A stretch of 64,000 nucleotides of DNA from Burkholderiales bacterium. GTDB taxonomy: Bacteria; Pseudomonadota; Gammaproteobacteria; Burkholderiales; Burkholderiaceae_C. Below are positions 34,391 through 43,708 of this stretch, piece by piece; position 1 is the stretch's first letter, and the number at the start of each line of letters is the position of its first letter. Location of the stretch: positions 1 through 64,000 of the forward strand of contig QBMB01000006.1 in assembly GCA_003241965.1 (NCBI GenBank). The letters run 5' to 3'. The translations under genes and the position numbers were made by a program. The notes under the pieces are model-generated. The model was not told the DNA's origin, did no database searches, and saw nothing but the letters and a program-made list of their open reading frames with translations.

Positions 34391-35185
34391 ATGAGCAAAA
34401 AGATCGGCGACGTCATCCTGGACGTCAACAACATCAGCCTGCGGTTCGGCGGCGTGAAAGCGCTCACCGACATCAGCTTCAACGTGCGCGAGCACGAGGT
34501 GCGCGCCATCATCGGGCCCAACGGCGCGGGCAAGAGCTCCATGCTCAACTGCATCAACGGCGTGTACCAGCCGCAGGAAGGCTCGATCAGCTTTCGCGGC
34601 CAGACCTTCAAGCACATGAACAGCCGCCAGGTGGCCGAGATGGGCATCGCGCGCACCTTCCAGAACCTGGCGCTCTTCAAGGGCATGAGCGTGATCGACA
34701 ACATCATGACCGGGCGCAACCTGCGCATCAAAAGCAACCTCTTCATGCAGGCCATCCGCAACCCCTTCGGCATCGGTGGCGCGCAGAAGGAAGAAGAAGC
34801 GAACCGCGAGTTCGTCGAACACATCATCGACTTCCTGGAGATCCAGGCGCACCGCAAGACACCCGTGGGCCAGTTGCCCTATGGCCTGCAAAAGCGCGTG
34901 GACCTGGGCCGCGCTCTGGCCATGGAGCCGCAGGTGCTGCTGCTGGACGAACCCATGGCCGGCATGAACGTGGAGGAAAAGCAGGACATGAGCCGCTTCA
35001 TCCTCGATGTGAACGACGAGTTCGGCACCACCATCGTGCTGATCGAGCACGACATGGGCGTGGTCATGGACATCTCCGACCGCGTGGTGGTGCTCGACTA
35101 CGGCAAGAAGATCGGGGACGGCACACCCGAAGAAGTTCGCAACAACGAGGAGGTCATCAGCGCCTACCTCGGCACGAGTCACTGA
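34391..35185 (+). CDS. livG: ABC transporter ATP-binding protein LivG-like
   Basis: A 264-aa ABC ATPase of the hydrophobic amino acid uptake (HAAT) family. Walker [11 protein letters not shown] (41-50), Q-loop RTFQNLALF, signature LPYGLQKRVDLGRAL (LSGGQ relaxed to YGLQ as usual in LivG), Walker B VLLLDEPMAGMN, H-loop IEHDMGVVMD. It is longer than LivF because of the LivG-specific insertion (RNLRIKSNLFMQAIRNPFGIGG). Located 19 bp after the acyl-CoA synthetase and 12 bp before livH. Likely imports branched-chain amino acids or aromatic/aliphatic acids. Confidence 0.9.
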   Translation: MSKKIGDVILDVNNISLRFGGVKALTDISFNVREHEVRAIIGPNGAGKSSMLNCINGVYQPQEGSISFRGQTFKHMNSRQVAEMGIARTFQNLALFKGMSVIDNIMTGRNLRIKSNLFMQAIRNPFGIGGAQKEEEANREFVEHIIDFLEIQAHRKTPVGQLPYGLQKRVDLGRALAMEPQVLLLDEPMAGMNVEEKQDMSRFILDVNDEFGTTIVLIEHDMGVVMDISDRVVVLDYGKKIGDGTPEEVRNNEEVISAYLGTSH

Positions 35186-35197
35186 GCGAGAAACACC

Positions 35198-36127
35198 ATG
35201 GCATTTTTTCTTGAAGCTCTTCTTGGCGGCCTCATGGCCGGCATGCTGTATTCGCTGGTGGCCCTGGGCTTTGTGCTCATCTACAAGGCCTCGGGCGTCT
35301 TCAACTTTGCGCAGGGTGCCATGGTGCTGTTCGCAGCCCTGGCGATGGCGCGTTTCTCTGGCTGGGTGCCGGGCTGGCTGGGCATTGAAGACAAATTCCT
35401 GGGCAATCTGATCGCCTTCATCATGGCCGGTGCGCTCATGTTCGTGCTGGCCTGGCTGATCGAGCGCCTGGTGCTGCGCCACCTGGTCAACCAGGAGGGT
35501 GTCACGCTCTTGATGGCCACGCTGGGCATCACCTACTTCCTCGATGGCCTGGGCCAGACCATCTTCGGCTCAAACATCTATCAGATCGACGTGGGCATGC
35601 CCAAGGACCCGATCTTCCTGTTCGAGGGAATCTTCGAAGGCGGCGTGCTGGTCAACCTGGAGGATGTGTATGCGGCGTGTGTGGCCGCCCTGCTGGTGGC
35701 CGTGCTCTCGCTGTTCTTTCAGAAGACCTCCACCGGCCGTGCGCTGCGCGCCGTGGCAGACGACCACCAGGCCGCGCAGTCGATCGGCATTCCGCTGAAC
35801 CGCATCTGGGTCATCGTCTGGTTCGTCGCGGGCATCACCGCGCTGGTGGCCGGGATCATCTGGGGCTCCAAGCTGGGCGTGCAGTTCTCGCTCACCACGG
35901 TGGCCCTGCGCGCCCTGCCCGTGATCATCCTGGGCGGCCTCACCTCGGTGCCCGGCGCCATCATCGGCGGCCTGATCATCGGCGTGGGCGAGAAGCTCTC
36001 CGAGGTCTACCTCGGCCCCTATGTGGGCGGGGGCATCGAGATCTGGTTTGCGTATGTGCTGGCTCTTGTCTTTTTGCTCTTCAGGCCACAAGGGCTGTTC
36101 GGCGAAAAAATCATCGATCGCGTCTAA
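35198..36127 (+). CDS. livH: ABC transporter permease LivH-like
   Basis: A 309-aa permease of the branched-chain amino acid/aromatic acid type with about eight hydrophobic segments. It shows LGGLMAGMLYSLVALGFVLIYKASGVFNFAQGAMV, the LivH signature, and GRALRAVADDHQAAQSIGIPLNRIWVIVW (the EAA-like loop that contacts the ATPase). One of two permeases in the transporter, paired with livM. Start ATG 35198 lies 12 bp after livG. Confidence 0.9.
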   Translation: MAFFLEALLGGLMAGMLYSLVALGFVLIYKASGVFNFAQGAMVLFAALAMARFSGWVPGWLGIEDKFLGNLIAFIMAGALMFVLAWLIERLVLRHLVNQEGVTLLMATLGITYFLDGLGQTIFGSNIYQIDVGMPKDPIFLFEGIFEGGVLVNLEDVYAACVAALLVAVLSLFFQKTSTGRALRAVADDHQAAQSIGIPLNRIWVIVWFVAGITALVAGIIWGSKLGVQFSLTTVALRALPVIILGGLTSVPGAIIGGLIIGVGEKLSEVYLGPYVGGGIEIWFAYVLALVFLLFRPQGLFGEKIIDRV

Positions 36128-36139
36128 GGAAGCTTGACC

Positions 36140-37216
36140 ATGTTCTATCGTGAAAACGGTCAATTCAAGACCTCCTACCGCGCCGACCAGCAGATCTTCC
36201 CGATTGCGCAGGACCGCTGGGTCATCCTGGCCTTCATCGCCTTTGCCTTCATCGGCGTGCCGCTGCTGGTCGATGAGTACATGTTCCGCGCCATCCTGAT
36301 CCCGTTCCTGATCTTGGCACTGGCCGCACTCGGCGTGAACATCCTCGTGGGCTATTGCGGACAGATCAGCCTGGGCTCAGGCGCCTTCATGGCCGTGGGT
36401 GCCTACATGGCCTACAACACCTATGTGCGCATCGACGGCATGCCGGTGATCCTGGCGTTGCTCTCCGGCGGTTTCTTCGCCACGCTGGTGGGCATCTTCT
36501 TCGGCATTCCCAGCCTGCGTGTGAAGGGGCTGTATCTGGCCGTGGCCACGCTGGCGGCCCAGTTTTTCTGCGACTGGGCGTTCCTGCGCATCGGCTGGTT
36601 CACCAACAACACCGCATCGGGCTCGGTCTCGATCTCCAACCTCTCGGTGCTGGGCTGGACCATCAACACCCCGGTGGAGAAGTACCTCTTCTGCCTGGGC
36701 TTCCTGGTGGTGTTCTCGCTCCTGGCGAAGAACCTGGTGCGCTCGGCCATCGGGCGCGAGTGGATGGCCATCCGCGACATGGACGTGGCAGCCGCGGTGA
36801 TCGGCATCCGCCCGATGTACGCCAAGCTCAGCGCCTTTGCGGTGAGCAGCTTCATCATCGGCGTGGCCGGTGGCCTGTGGGGCTTCGTTCACCTGGGTTC
36901 CTGGGAACCCGCGGCCTTCTCCATCGACCGCAGCTTCCAGCTGCTTTTCATGGTGATCATCGGGGGCATGGGCTCCATCATGGGCAGCTTCTTCGGCGCG
37001 GCCTTCATCGTCGTGCTGCCCATCTTCCTCAACCAGTTCCTGCCCGCTCTGGGATCGCTGGTCGGCGTGGAGATCTCCACCGCCACCGTCTCCCACACCG
37101 AATTCATGGTCTTCGGCGCGCTCATCGTCTGGTTCCTGATCGTGGAGCCCCACGGTCTGGCCAAGCTCTGGAGCATTGCCAAACAGAAGTTGCGGCTCTG
37201 GCCCTTTCCGCACTGA
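36140..37216 (+). CDS. livM: ABC transporter permease LivM-like
   Basis: A 358-aa inner-membrane permease. Recognisable LivM motifs are LAALGVNILVGYCGQISLGSGAFMAVGAYMAY and GREWMAIRDMDVAAAVIGIRPMYAKLSAFAVSSFIIGVAGGLWG. It forms the second half of the permease pair. The ATG at 36140 has AAGGA eight bases upstream; an in-frame TTG at 36134 is less likely. 12 bp after the livH stop. Confidence 0.9.
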   Translation: MFYRENGQFKTSYRADQQIFPIAQDRWVILAFIAFAFIGVPLLVDEYMFRAILIPFLILALAALGVNILVGYCGQISLGSGAFMAVGAYMAYNTYVRIDGMPVILALLSGGFFATLVGIFFGIPSLRVKGLYLAVATLAAQFFCDWAFLRIGWFTNNTASGSVSISNLSVLGWTINTPVEKYLFCLGFLVVFSLLAKNLVRSAIGREWMAIRDMDVAAAVIGIRPMYAKLSAFAVSSFIIGVAGGLWGFVHLGSWEPAAFSIDRSFQLLFMVIIGGMGSIMGSFFGAAFIVVLPIFLNQFLPALGSLVGVEISTATVSHTEFMVFGALIVWFLIVEPHGLAKLWSIAKQKLRLWPFPH

Positions 37217-37306
37217 GTTCGGCGCGGCGCGAGCCGTCCGACATCCAAGGGTCATGGTGTGTTGTGTGTTGATCTGTGTGTTTTATTCCCAATAGGAGAC
37301 AACGAA

Positions 37307-38644
37307 ATGAAGCTGCGAAATCTTGTTCTGTCTGTGTCCATCGCTTGCGCCGGCGTGTCTGCTGCGCTGGTGGCACCCAGTGCCATGGCGCAAGCCAAAG
37401 AACAGTTCTTCCCCGTGCTGGTGTACCGCACCGGCGCCTATGCACCCAACGGCGTTCCCTTCGCCAACGGCTACGTGGACTACCTCAAGCTGGTCAACGA
37501 GCGCGGTGGCATCAACGGTGTGAAGGTGTCGTACGAAGAATGCGAAACCGGCTACGCCACCGACCGCGGCGTGGAGTGCTATGAGCGCCTCAAGGGCAAG
37601 AACGGCGGAGCCACCGTGTTCCAGCCTCTGTCCACCGGCATCACCTTCGCGCTGACCGAAAAGGCCCCGGGCGACAAGATCCCGCTGATCACCGCCGGCT
37701 ATGGCCGCAGCGAGTCCGCCGACGGCGGCGTGTTCAAGTGGAACTTCCCGCTCTCGGGCACCTACTGGGTGGCTGCCGACACGCTGATCCAGCACATCGC
37801 CAAGAAGGAAGGCGGCCTGGACAAGCTCAAGGGCAAGAAGATTGCGCTGGTCTACCACGACAGCCCGTTCGGCAAGGAACCCATCCCCCTGCTGCAGGAA
37901 CGCGCCGCCATGCACGGCTTCTCGCTGAGTCTGTTGCCCGTGACCCACCCAGGCGTGGAGCAAAAGGCCACCTGGCTGCAGATCCGCCGTGACCGCCCGG
38001 ACTACGTGCTCAACTGGGGCTGGGGCGTGATGAACTCCACCGCGCTGAAAGAAGCCCAGGCCACCGGTTACCCACGCGAGAAGATGTACGGCGTGTGGTG
38101 GGCCGGTGCCGAGCCGGACGTGAAAGACGTGGGCATGGGCGCCAAGGGCTACAACGCCATCATGATGCAGCACGGCTCGCAAACCGATGCGGCCGTGGCG
38201 CAGGAAGTCCTGACCAAGCTGCACGCCAAGGGCAACGGCACCGGACCAAAGGAAGAAGTGGGCCAGGTGCTTTACCTGCGCGGCGTGCAGGCGGCCATGT
38301 TTGCGGTGGAAGGCGTGCGTGCTGCGCAAGAGCGTTTCGGCAAAGGCAAGGTCATGACGGGTGAGCAGGCCCGCTGGGGCTACGAGAACCTGAACCTCAC
38401 GCAACCCAAACTTGACGCGCTGGGCTTCAAGGGCGTGATGCGCCCGATCTCCACCAGCTGCCAGGACCACATGGGCGCTTCGTGGGCACGCGTGCACACC
38501 TGGGACGGCACCAAGTTCGAGTGGACCTCCGACTGGCTGCAGGGCGACGAGCAGATCATCCGCCCGATGGTCAAGGTCGCGGCCGACAAGTACGCCGCCG
38601 AGAAAAAACTGACGCGCCGCACCGGCGCCGATTGCCAGAGCTGA
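37307..38644 (+). CDS. ABC transporter substrate-binding protein (LivK-like)
   Basis: A 445-aa periplasmic binding protein of the Leu/Ile/Val type-1 fold. A signal peptide ends at about AMA-Q (28/29). Inside, YRTGAYAPNGVPFANGYVDYLKLVNERGGINGVKV matches the family's ligand-binding strand, and VYHDSPFGKEPIPLLQERA follows the hinge. It is longer than E. coli LivK (about 367), like the binding proteins of aromatic acid or amide transporters. Ribosome site AGGAGA eight bases upstream of the ATG. Followed by two overlapping hairpins that may reduce read-through to livF. Confidence 0.87.
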   Translation: MKLRNLVLSVSIACAGVSAALVAPSAMAQAKEQFFPVLVYRTGAYAPNGVPFANGYVDYLKLVNERGGINGVKVSYEECETGYATDRGVECYERLKGKNGGATVFQPLSTGITFALTEKAPGDKIPLITAGYGRSESADGGVFKWNFPLSGTYWVAADTLIQHIAKKEGGLDKLKGKKIALVYHDSPFGKEPIPLLQERAAMHGFSLSLLPVTHPGVEQKATWLQIRRDRPDYVLNWGWGVMNSTALKEAQATGYPREKMYGVWWAGAEPDVKDVGMGAKGYNAIMMQHGSQTDAAVAQEVLTKLHAKGNGTGPKEEVGQVLYLRGVQAAMFAVEGVRAAQERFGKGKVMTGEQARWGYENLNLTQPKLDALGFKGVMRPISTSCQDHMGASWARVHTWDGTKFEWTSDWLQGDEQIIRPMVKVAADKYAAEKKLTRRTGADCQS

Positions 38645-38658
38645 TCACTGGCTGAACC

Positions 38659-38716
38659 TGGCGGCTCGCAAGAGCCGCCAATTCAAAGACCCGCGCACAG
38701 CGGTCTTTGAATTGGC
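38659..38716 (+). promoter_or_regulatory. Two mutually exclusive hairpins between binding-protein gene and livF
   Basis: Hairpin A: 9-bp stem 38659-38667/38672-38680 with GCAA tetraloop. Hairpin B: 15-bp stem 38677-38691/38702-38716. The 3' arm of A overlaps the 5' arm of B, so both cannot form at once. No T-run follows. Such structures between binding protein and downstream ABC genes commonly protect the upstream mRNA or reduce downstream expression. Confidence 0.6.
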
Positions 38717-38732
38717 CACACAGGACACTCCC

Positions 38733-39554
38733 ATGACCACCCCAGAGAGCACCCCCAACATTGTCCTCAACGTTCAAGGCATCGAGGTCATCTACAACCA
38801 TGTGATCCTCGTGCTCAAGGGCGTCTCGCTCAACGTGCCCGAGGGCAAGATCGCCGCCGTGCTCGGGGGCAATGGCGCGGGCAAGACCACCACCTTGCGC
38901 GCCATCTCCAACCTTCTGAAGGCCGAGCGTGGTGAGGTCACCAAGGGCAGCATCGAGCTGCGCGGTGAGCGCATCGAGAACCTCAGCACCTCGGACCTGG
39001 TCCAGCGTGGCGTGGTGCAGGTGATGGAGGGACGCCACTGCTTCGCCCACCTCACCATCGAGGAAAACCTCATGACCGGCTCCTACACCCGCAAGGACAA
39101 GGCCGAGATCGCGCGCAACCTGGAGAAGGTCTACAACTACTTCCCGCGCCTGAAAACCCGGCGCACCAGCCAGGCCGCTTACACCTCGGGCGGTGAGCAG
39201 CAGATGTGCGCGATTGGCCGGGCGCTGATGACCAACCCCAGCGTGATGCTGCTAGACGAGCCCTCCATGGGCCTGGCGCCGCAGATCGTCGAAGAGGTGT
39301 TCGAAATCGTCAAGGACCTGAACCAGAAGGAGAAGGTCACTTTCCTGCTGGCCGAGCAGAACACTAACATGGCGCTGAAGTACGCCGACTACGGCTACAT
39401 CATGGAATCGGGTCGCATCGTGATGGATGGCCTGGCGGCCGATCTGCGCAACAACGAGGACGTGAAAGAGTTCTACCTCGGTATGGGTGGCGGTGAGCGC
39501 AAGTCCTTCAAAGACGTGAAGAGCTACAAGCGCAGAAAGCGTTGGCTCGCTTGA
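38733..39554 (+). CDS. livF: ABC transporter ATP-binding protein LivF-like
   Basis: A 273-aa ABC ATPase of the HAAT family. Walker [13 protein letters not shown]-loop VVQVMEGRHCFAHLT, signature YTSGGEQQMCAIGRAL, Walker B VMLLDEPSMGLAP, H-loop replaced by the LivF-typical LLAEQNTNMAL. The C-terminus has an unusual basic tail (SFKDVKSYKRRKRWLA). It starts at ATG 38733, 7 bp after AGGAC; an in-frame TTG upstream sits inside hairpin B. Completes the importer with livG, livH, livM and the binding protein. Confidence 0.9.
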   Translation: MTTPESTPNIVLNVQGIEVIYNHVILVLKGVSLNVPEGKIAAVLGGNGAGKTTTLRAISNLLKAERGEVTKGSIELRGERIENLSTSDLVQRGVVQVMEGRHCFAHLTIEENLMTGSYTRKDKAEIARNLEKVYNYFPRLKTRRTSQAAYTSGGEQQMCAIGRALMTNPSVMLLDEPSMGLAPQIVEEVFEIVKDLNQKEKVTFLLAEQNTNMALKYADYGYIMESGRIVMDGLAADLRNNEDVKEFYLGMGGGERKSFKDVKSYKRRKRWLA

Positions 39555-39645
39555 CTTCCCCCGCGCCGCGCCGGCGGCGCGTCACCCCCTCAAGGGGGCA
39601 ACACCTGCGGACCGGCAGAGCCGGATCCGCGGTGTTCTGGAACAG
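39555..39645. repeat. GC-rich hairpin-forming intergenic repeat
   Basis: After livF, three short hairpins follow in order: GCGCCGCGCCGGCGGCGC, CCCCTCAAGGGG, and AACACC-TGCGGA-CCGGC / GCCGG-A-TCCGC-GGTGTT. They resemble the repeat clusters at 12878-12960 and 43180-43310. Confidence 0.5.
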
Positions 39646-39669
39646 ACACTTCTCTCAACTGGAATGACG

Positions 39670-40923
39670 ATGAACGAGTTTTTCGACGCGCTTGAAACCC
39701 GGAGTTCCGATCATCGTGAGGCCGCGCAGATGGCGGCACTGCCCACGCAGATCGCGCATGCGCAACGCAACAGCCCGGCCTTCGCCGAGATCCTGACAGG
39801 CGTGGACGCCGCCAGCATCAACAGCCGCGCTGCGCTGGCGCGTCTGCCGGTCACGCGCAAGAGCGAGCTGCTGGAGCGCCAGAAGGCCTCGCGTGCGCAA
39901 GGCAAAGACGCCTTTGGTGGCTTTGCCGCGCTGGTGCGTGGCCCGGGCATGTCGCGCGTGTTCGCCAGCCCCGGTCCGATCTACGAGCCCGAAGGCACAG
40001 GGCGCGATTACTGGCGCGCAGGCCGTGCCCTGTTCGCCGCCGGCTTTCGCACCGGTGAGCTGGTGCACAACAGTTTCAGCTACCACATGACACCTGGCGC
40101 CTTCATCCTGGAATCGGGTGCACACGCCGTGGGTTGCACCGTGTTTCCAGCGGGTACGGGCCAGACCGAACAACAACTTGATGCGATGGTGGACCTCAAG
40201 CCCAGCGCCTACACCGGCACACCCAGCTTCCTGCGAATCTTGCTGGAAAAAGCGAAGGATGCGGGTACCGACATCGGCAGCCTCACCAAGGCATCGGTCG
40301 GTGGCGAAGCCTGTCCGCCCAGCCTGACCGCCTGGTTCAAGGAACAAGGCCTGGACGTGTACCAGACCTACGCCACCGCCGACCTGGGCCTCGTGGCCTT
40401 TGAGACGCAGTCGCGCCAGGGCCTGGTGCTGGACGAAGGCGTGATTGTGGAGATCGTGCGGCCGGGCACGGGCGACCCGGTGCCCGAAGGTGAGGTGGGT
40501 GAGCTCGTGGTCACCACGCTGAATGCGGCGTATCCCTTGATCCGCTTCGGCACCGGCGACCTCTCGGCCATCCTGCCCGGCCAGTGCCCCACGGGGCGCA
40601 CCGCCCAACGCATCAAGGGCTGGATGGGTCGTGCCGACCAGACCACCAAGGTGCGCGGCATGTTCGTGCACGCGGCCCAGGTGGCCGACATCGCGCGGCG
40701 CTTTCCGCAAGTGCACAAGGCACGCCTGGTGATCAGCGGCGAAATGGCCAACGACCAGATGTGCCTGAAGGTCGAAGCCAGCGAAGTCGACGACACCCTG
40801 CGCGGGCTGATCGAGGTTGCTGTTCGAGATGTCACCAAACTGCGGGGCGATGTGCAAGTGGTGCCACCCGGCAGCCTGCCCAACGACGGCAAAGTGATCG
40901 AGGACGCACGCAGCTACCAGTGA
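39670..40923 (+). CDS. Phenylacetate-CoA ligase-like AMP-forming ligase
   Basis: A 417-aa short ANL-type ligase of the PaaK family. Motifs: LPVTRKSELLERQ, SFSYHMTPGAFILESGAHAVGCTVFPAGTG (adenine site), GEACPPSLTAWFKE, YATADLGLVAFET, GELVVTTLNAAYPLIRFGTGDLSAI and WMGRADQTTKVRGMFV (hinge). The usual PaaK P-loop (SSGTTGxPT) is altered to VFASPGPIYEPEG, as in other members of the PaaK-like group, so specificity is uncertain. It lies downstream of livF and is probably the second activating enzyme for the imported acid. Start ATG 39670 was preferred to 39664 because GGA is six bases upstream. Confidence 0.8.
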   Translation: MNEFFDALETRSSDHREAAQMAALPTQIAHAQRNSPAFAEILTGVDAASINSRAALARLPVTRKSELLERQKASRAQGKDAFGGFAALVRGPGMSRVFASPGPIYEPEGTGRDYWRAGRALFAAGFRTGELVHNSFSYHMTPGAFILESGAHAVGCTVFPAGTGQTEQQLDAMVDLKPSAYTGTPSFLRILLEKAKDAGTDIGSLTKASVGGEACPPSLTAWFKEQGLDVYQTYATADLGLVAFETQSRQGLVLDEGVIVEIVRPGTGDPVPEGEVGELVVTTLNAAYPLIRFGTGDLSAILPGQCPTGRTAQRIKGWMGRADQTTKVRGMFVHAAQVADIARRFPQVHKARLVISGEMANDQMCLKVEASEVDDTLRGLIEVAVRDVTKLRGDVQVVPPGSLPNDGKVIEDARSYQ

Positions 40924-41058
40924 AGTGGGGCCGGGATTGGGTTGGCTGCACCGCAGCAAAGGGTTTTCCCCCGTCAGCGGCTACGTAATTTCCGCGATTT
41001 CGGGGTGTCGCGCAGGGGATACCATTTCGCGGTTACTTAAACCCCGCTGGAGATCTTC

Positions 41059-42042
41059 ATGAAGAAACTGCTCGCAGTTGCCCTGACAGCAACGCTCTCG
41101 GTGAGCGCATTCGCGCAAGCCTTCCCATCAAAACCCATCACTTTTGTGGTGCCTTTCGCCGCTGGCGGCCCAACCGATCTGGTGGCCCGTCGTCTGGCCG
41201 AAGCCATGCGCAAGCCCCTGGGCGGCGCCAACATCGTGGTGGAAAACGCAGCGGGCGCTGGCGGCACCATTGCCGGCACCAAGGTGGCGCGCGCCAACCC
41301 GGACGGCTACACCCTGCTGGTCTGGCACATCGGCATGGCTGCCACCACCAGCCTGTACCGCAAGCAGCAGTTCAAGCCACTCGAAGACTTCGAGTACCTG
41401 GGCATGATCAACGACGTGCCCATGACCCTGCTGGGCACCAACAAGCTCAACGCCAACACCTACCGCGACTTCGAGTCCTACATTCGCGCCAACGGCGGCA
41501 AGCTCAACCTGGCCCACGCCGGTCTGGGTTCAGCCTCGCACATTTGCGGCCTGATGTGGCAGTCGGCCGTGAAACTGGAGAAGTCCATGACCACCATCGC
41601 CTACCGCGGCACGGGTCCGGCCATGAACGACCTGATCGGCGGCCAGGTGGACGTGATGTGCGACCAGACCACCAACACCACATCGCAGATCGAAGGCGGC
41701 CGCGTGAAGGCGTTCGCCGTGACGACCGCCAAGCGACTGGAAAACCACAAGCTGCTCAAGGACTACCCGTCTCTGCAGGAGATGGGCCTCAAGGGCTTCA
41801 ACCTGACCATCTGGCACGGCCTGTACGCTCCCAAGGGCACGCCTCCTGAAGTCACCAAGCGCCTGAACGACGCCCTAATCGTGGCCCTGAAGGACCCCGA
41901 GTTCATCAAGAGCCAGGAAGACCTGGGCGCCATCGTCGTAACCGACAACCGCGTGACCCCGGCCGGCCACAAGGCCTTTGTGGCCAACGAAATCGTCAAG
42001 CTGAAAACGGCGATCGATGCCGCTGGCCAGTTCGCCGACTGA
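41059..42042 (+). CDS. Bug/TTT-family periplasmic solute-binding protein, copy 1
   Basis: A 327-aa tripartite tricarboxylate transporter receptor. Signal peptide MKKLLAVAL..., cleaved near AFA-Q (19/20). The mature protein starts with the typical FPSKPITFVVPFAAGGPTDLVARRLAEAM and has ENAAGAGGTIAGTKVARANPDGYTLL and GGQVDVMCDQTTNT. The permease partners are not adjacent, as is common for Bug proteins in Burkholderiales. Small carboxylates, amino or aromatic acids are typical ligands. A strong terminator follows at 42064-42089, so it is its own unit. Confidence 0.88.
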   Translation: MKKLLAVALTATLSVSAFAQAFPSKPITFVVPFAAGGPTDLVARRLAEAMRKPLGGANIVVENAAGAGGTIAGTKVARANPDGYTLLVWHIGMAATTSLYRKQQFKPLEDFEYLGMINDVPMTLLGTNKLNANTYRDFESYIRANGGKLNLAHAGLGSASHICGLMWQSAVKLEKSMTTIAYRGTGPAMNDLIGGQVDVMCDQTTNTTSQIEGGRVKAFAVTTAKRLENHKLLKDYPSLQEMGLKGFNLTIWHGLYAPKGTPPEVTKRLNDALIVALKDPEFIKSQEDLGAIVVTDNRVTPAGHKAFVANEIVKLKTAIDAAGQFAD

Positions 42043-42063
42043 CCACAGGTCACCGAGATGAAG

Positions 42064-42089
42064 AAGCCACCGCGAGGTGGCTTTTTTTT
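42064..42089 (+). terminator. Rho-independent terminator
   Basis: Stem AAGCCACC/GGTGGCTT with GCGA loop and a run of eight T, directly after the first Bug gene. Confidence 0.9.
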
Positions 42090-42139
42090 GGCCTTGCAGC
42101 TTGCACAATGGCCGTTCCAACAACACGCAGGAGACAAAC

Positions 42140-43165
42140 ATGCAGCACAACAACCAGCCCACAGAAACCGCTCTCAAACGCCGCCACATCCTGGCGCTGG
42201 CCGCCCTGAGCACAAGCTTTGCATGGCAGGGTCTTGCCCTGGCACAGACCGCCTGGCCGGGCAGGCCGATCCGCATCGTGGTGCCCTTCACTCCCGGCGG
42301 CACGACCGACATCCTGGCCCGCACGCTGGCACCCGAGCTGACCAAGGCACTGGGTCAACCGGTGGTGGTGGAAAACCGCGCGGGTGCGGGTGGCAACATC
42401 GGCGCCGATCTGGTGGCCAAAGCACCCAACGACGGCTACACGCTGCTCATGGGCACCGTGGGCACACACGGCATCAACAAGTCGCTGTATTCGAAACTGC
42501 CCTTCGATCCACAGAAAGACTTCGCGCCCGTCACGCTGGTGGCCGGTGTGCCCAACGTGATGGTGATGAACACCAAACGCGCACAGGAACTCGGCATCAA
42601 CAACGTGGCCGACTTCGTGAAATACGCGAAGTCCCACCCCGGCAAGCTCAACATGGCCTCCAGCGGCAACGGCACCTCGATCCATCTGGCGGGCGAGCTG
42701 TTCAAGTCGCGCACCGGCATCTTCATGACGCACATCCCCTACCGCGGCTCAGGCCCGGCCATCACCGACCTGCTGGTGGGCGCGGTGGACGTGATGTTCG
42801 ACAACCTGCCCTCGGCCATGCCGCACATCCAGTCGGGTGGCCTGAAGGCCTTCGCGGTGACCAGCGCCGTGCGCTCCAGCGCCTTGCCCGACGTCCCCAC
42901 CGTGGCCGAAGCGGGCGCGCTGGCGGGCTTTGAAGCCAGCTCGTGGTTCGGCCTGCTCGCACCCGCCGGCACCCCGCCCGAGGTGGTGAGCCGCCTCCAA
43001 CAGGAAACCGCCAAAGCATTGAGCCTGCCCACGGTCAAGGAACGCCTGGTCGCACAAGGCGCCATTCCCAGCGGCAACACACCGCAGGAATTCGCCAAGC
43101 TGATTGAAGCCGAGATTGCGAAGTGGGCGCCGGTCGTAAAAGCGTCCGGCGCGAAAGTTGACTGA
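42140..43165 (+). CDS. Bug/TTT-family periplasmic solute-binding protein, copy 2
   Basis: A 341-aa receptor: signal segment with a twin-arginine-like [12 protein letters not shown], mature start near [31 protein letters not shown], then [26 protein letters not shown] and [28 protein letters not shown]. It is a distant paralogue of the neighbouring copy. Ribosome site CAGGAGAC before ATG 42140. A twin-arginine motif followed by a hydrophobic core suggests, but does not prove, Tat export. Ligand unknown. Confidence 0.87.
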   Translation: MQHNNQPTETALKRRHILALAALSTSFAWQGLALAQTAWPGRPIRIVVPFTPGGTTDILARTLAPELTKALGQPVVVENRAGAGGNIGADLVAKAPNDGYTLLMGTVGTHGINKSLYSKLPFDPQKDFAPVTLVAGVPNVMVMNTKRAQELGINNVADFVKYAKSHPGKLNMASSGNGTSIHLAGELFKSRTGIFMTHIPYRGSGPAITDLLVGAVDVMFDNLPSAMPHIQSGGLKAFAVTSAVRSSALPDVPTVAEAGALAGFEASSWFGLLAPAGTPPEVVSRLQQETAKALSLPTVKERLVAQGAIPSGNTPQEFAKLIEAEIAKWAPVVKASGAKVD

Positions 43166-43179
43166 ATAGAAGAGAAGAC

Positions 43180-43310
43180 AGCTCCCTCAACGGAGCGCGT
43201 GCCCCAACCCAGGGACACCGAGGGTCCGGCTCCGCCGGCCCCAGGTGTCGCCCCCCTCCCGCCGAAGGCGAGAGAGGGGGGTGGCGCCGCAGGCGACGCG
43301 GGGGATGCCT
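43180..43310. repeat. GC-rich multi-hairpin intergenic repeat
   Basis: The gap after the second Bug gene carries GGACACCGAGGGTCCGGC, CCGGCTCCGCCGG, CCCCCCTC.../GAGAGAGGGGGG and GCGCCGCAGGCGACGC, a run of at least four hairpins. Same type as at 12878-12960 and 39555-39645. It lies between convergent genes. Confidence 0.5.
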
Positions 43311-43313
43311 CTT

Positions 43314-43640
43314 CTAGACCCCCCAGACGATGTCCACACCCGCCTGCTCGCAACGCTGCAGCATCTCGATGAAAGGTGCGCTGCGCATGCGCAGGCTCAC
43401 CTGCTCGAAATCGGGCGGCACATCGCCGCGGGCGGCGGCCTCTTCCAGCTGCTTTTTCTGATCGGCCTCTTCGAGCGCAATGGCGTCGCGGATGGCCTGC
43501 AGGGCGGCCGGCATTTGCTGGTGCAACAAGACACCGGGACCCGACGGGTCTTTGCTGAGAATTTCCAACAGGCGCTTGCCGTGCTGCTCCAGCATCACCA
43601 GGTCTCCGGTTTCGCGGGATTTGAATCGGTAAACGGACAT
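43314..43640 (-). CDS. DUF1840 family protein
   Basis: A 108-aa acidic cytoplasmic protein of the DUF1840 family (MSVYRFKSRETGDLVMLEQHGKRLLEILSKDP at the start, PFIEMLQRCEQAGVDIVWGV at the end). The family is typical of Burkholderiales and has no known function. It is convergent with the Bug genes and divergent from the aromatic catabolic operon, sharing a 119-bp gap that holds three palindromes. Confidence 0.85.
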   Translation of the reverse strand: MSVYRFKSRETGDLVMLEQHGKRLLEILSKDPSGPGVLLHQQMPAALQAIRDAIALEEADQKKQLEEAAARGDVPPDFEQVSLRMRSAPFIEMLQRCEQAGVDIVWGV

Positions 43641-43708
43641 AAGGGCCTCCTTGGCTTCGGTTCATTGTTGCACCAAAGTACTCCATACGGGGAGCAGTAC
43701 CCAAAAGA

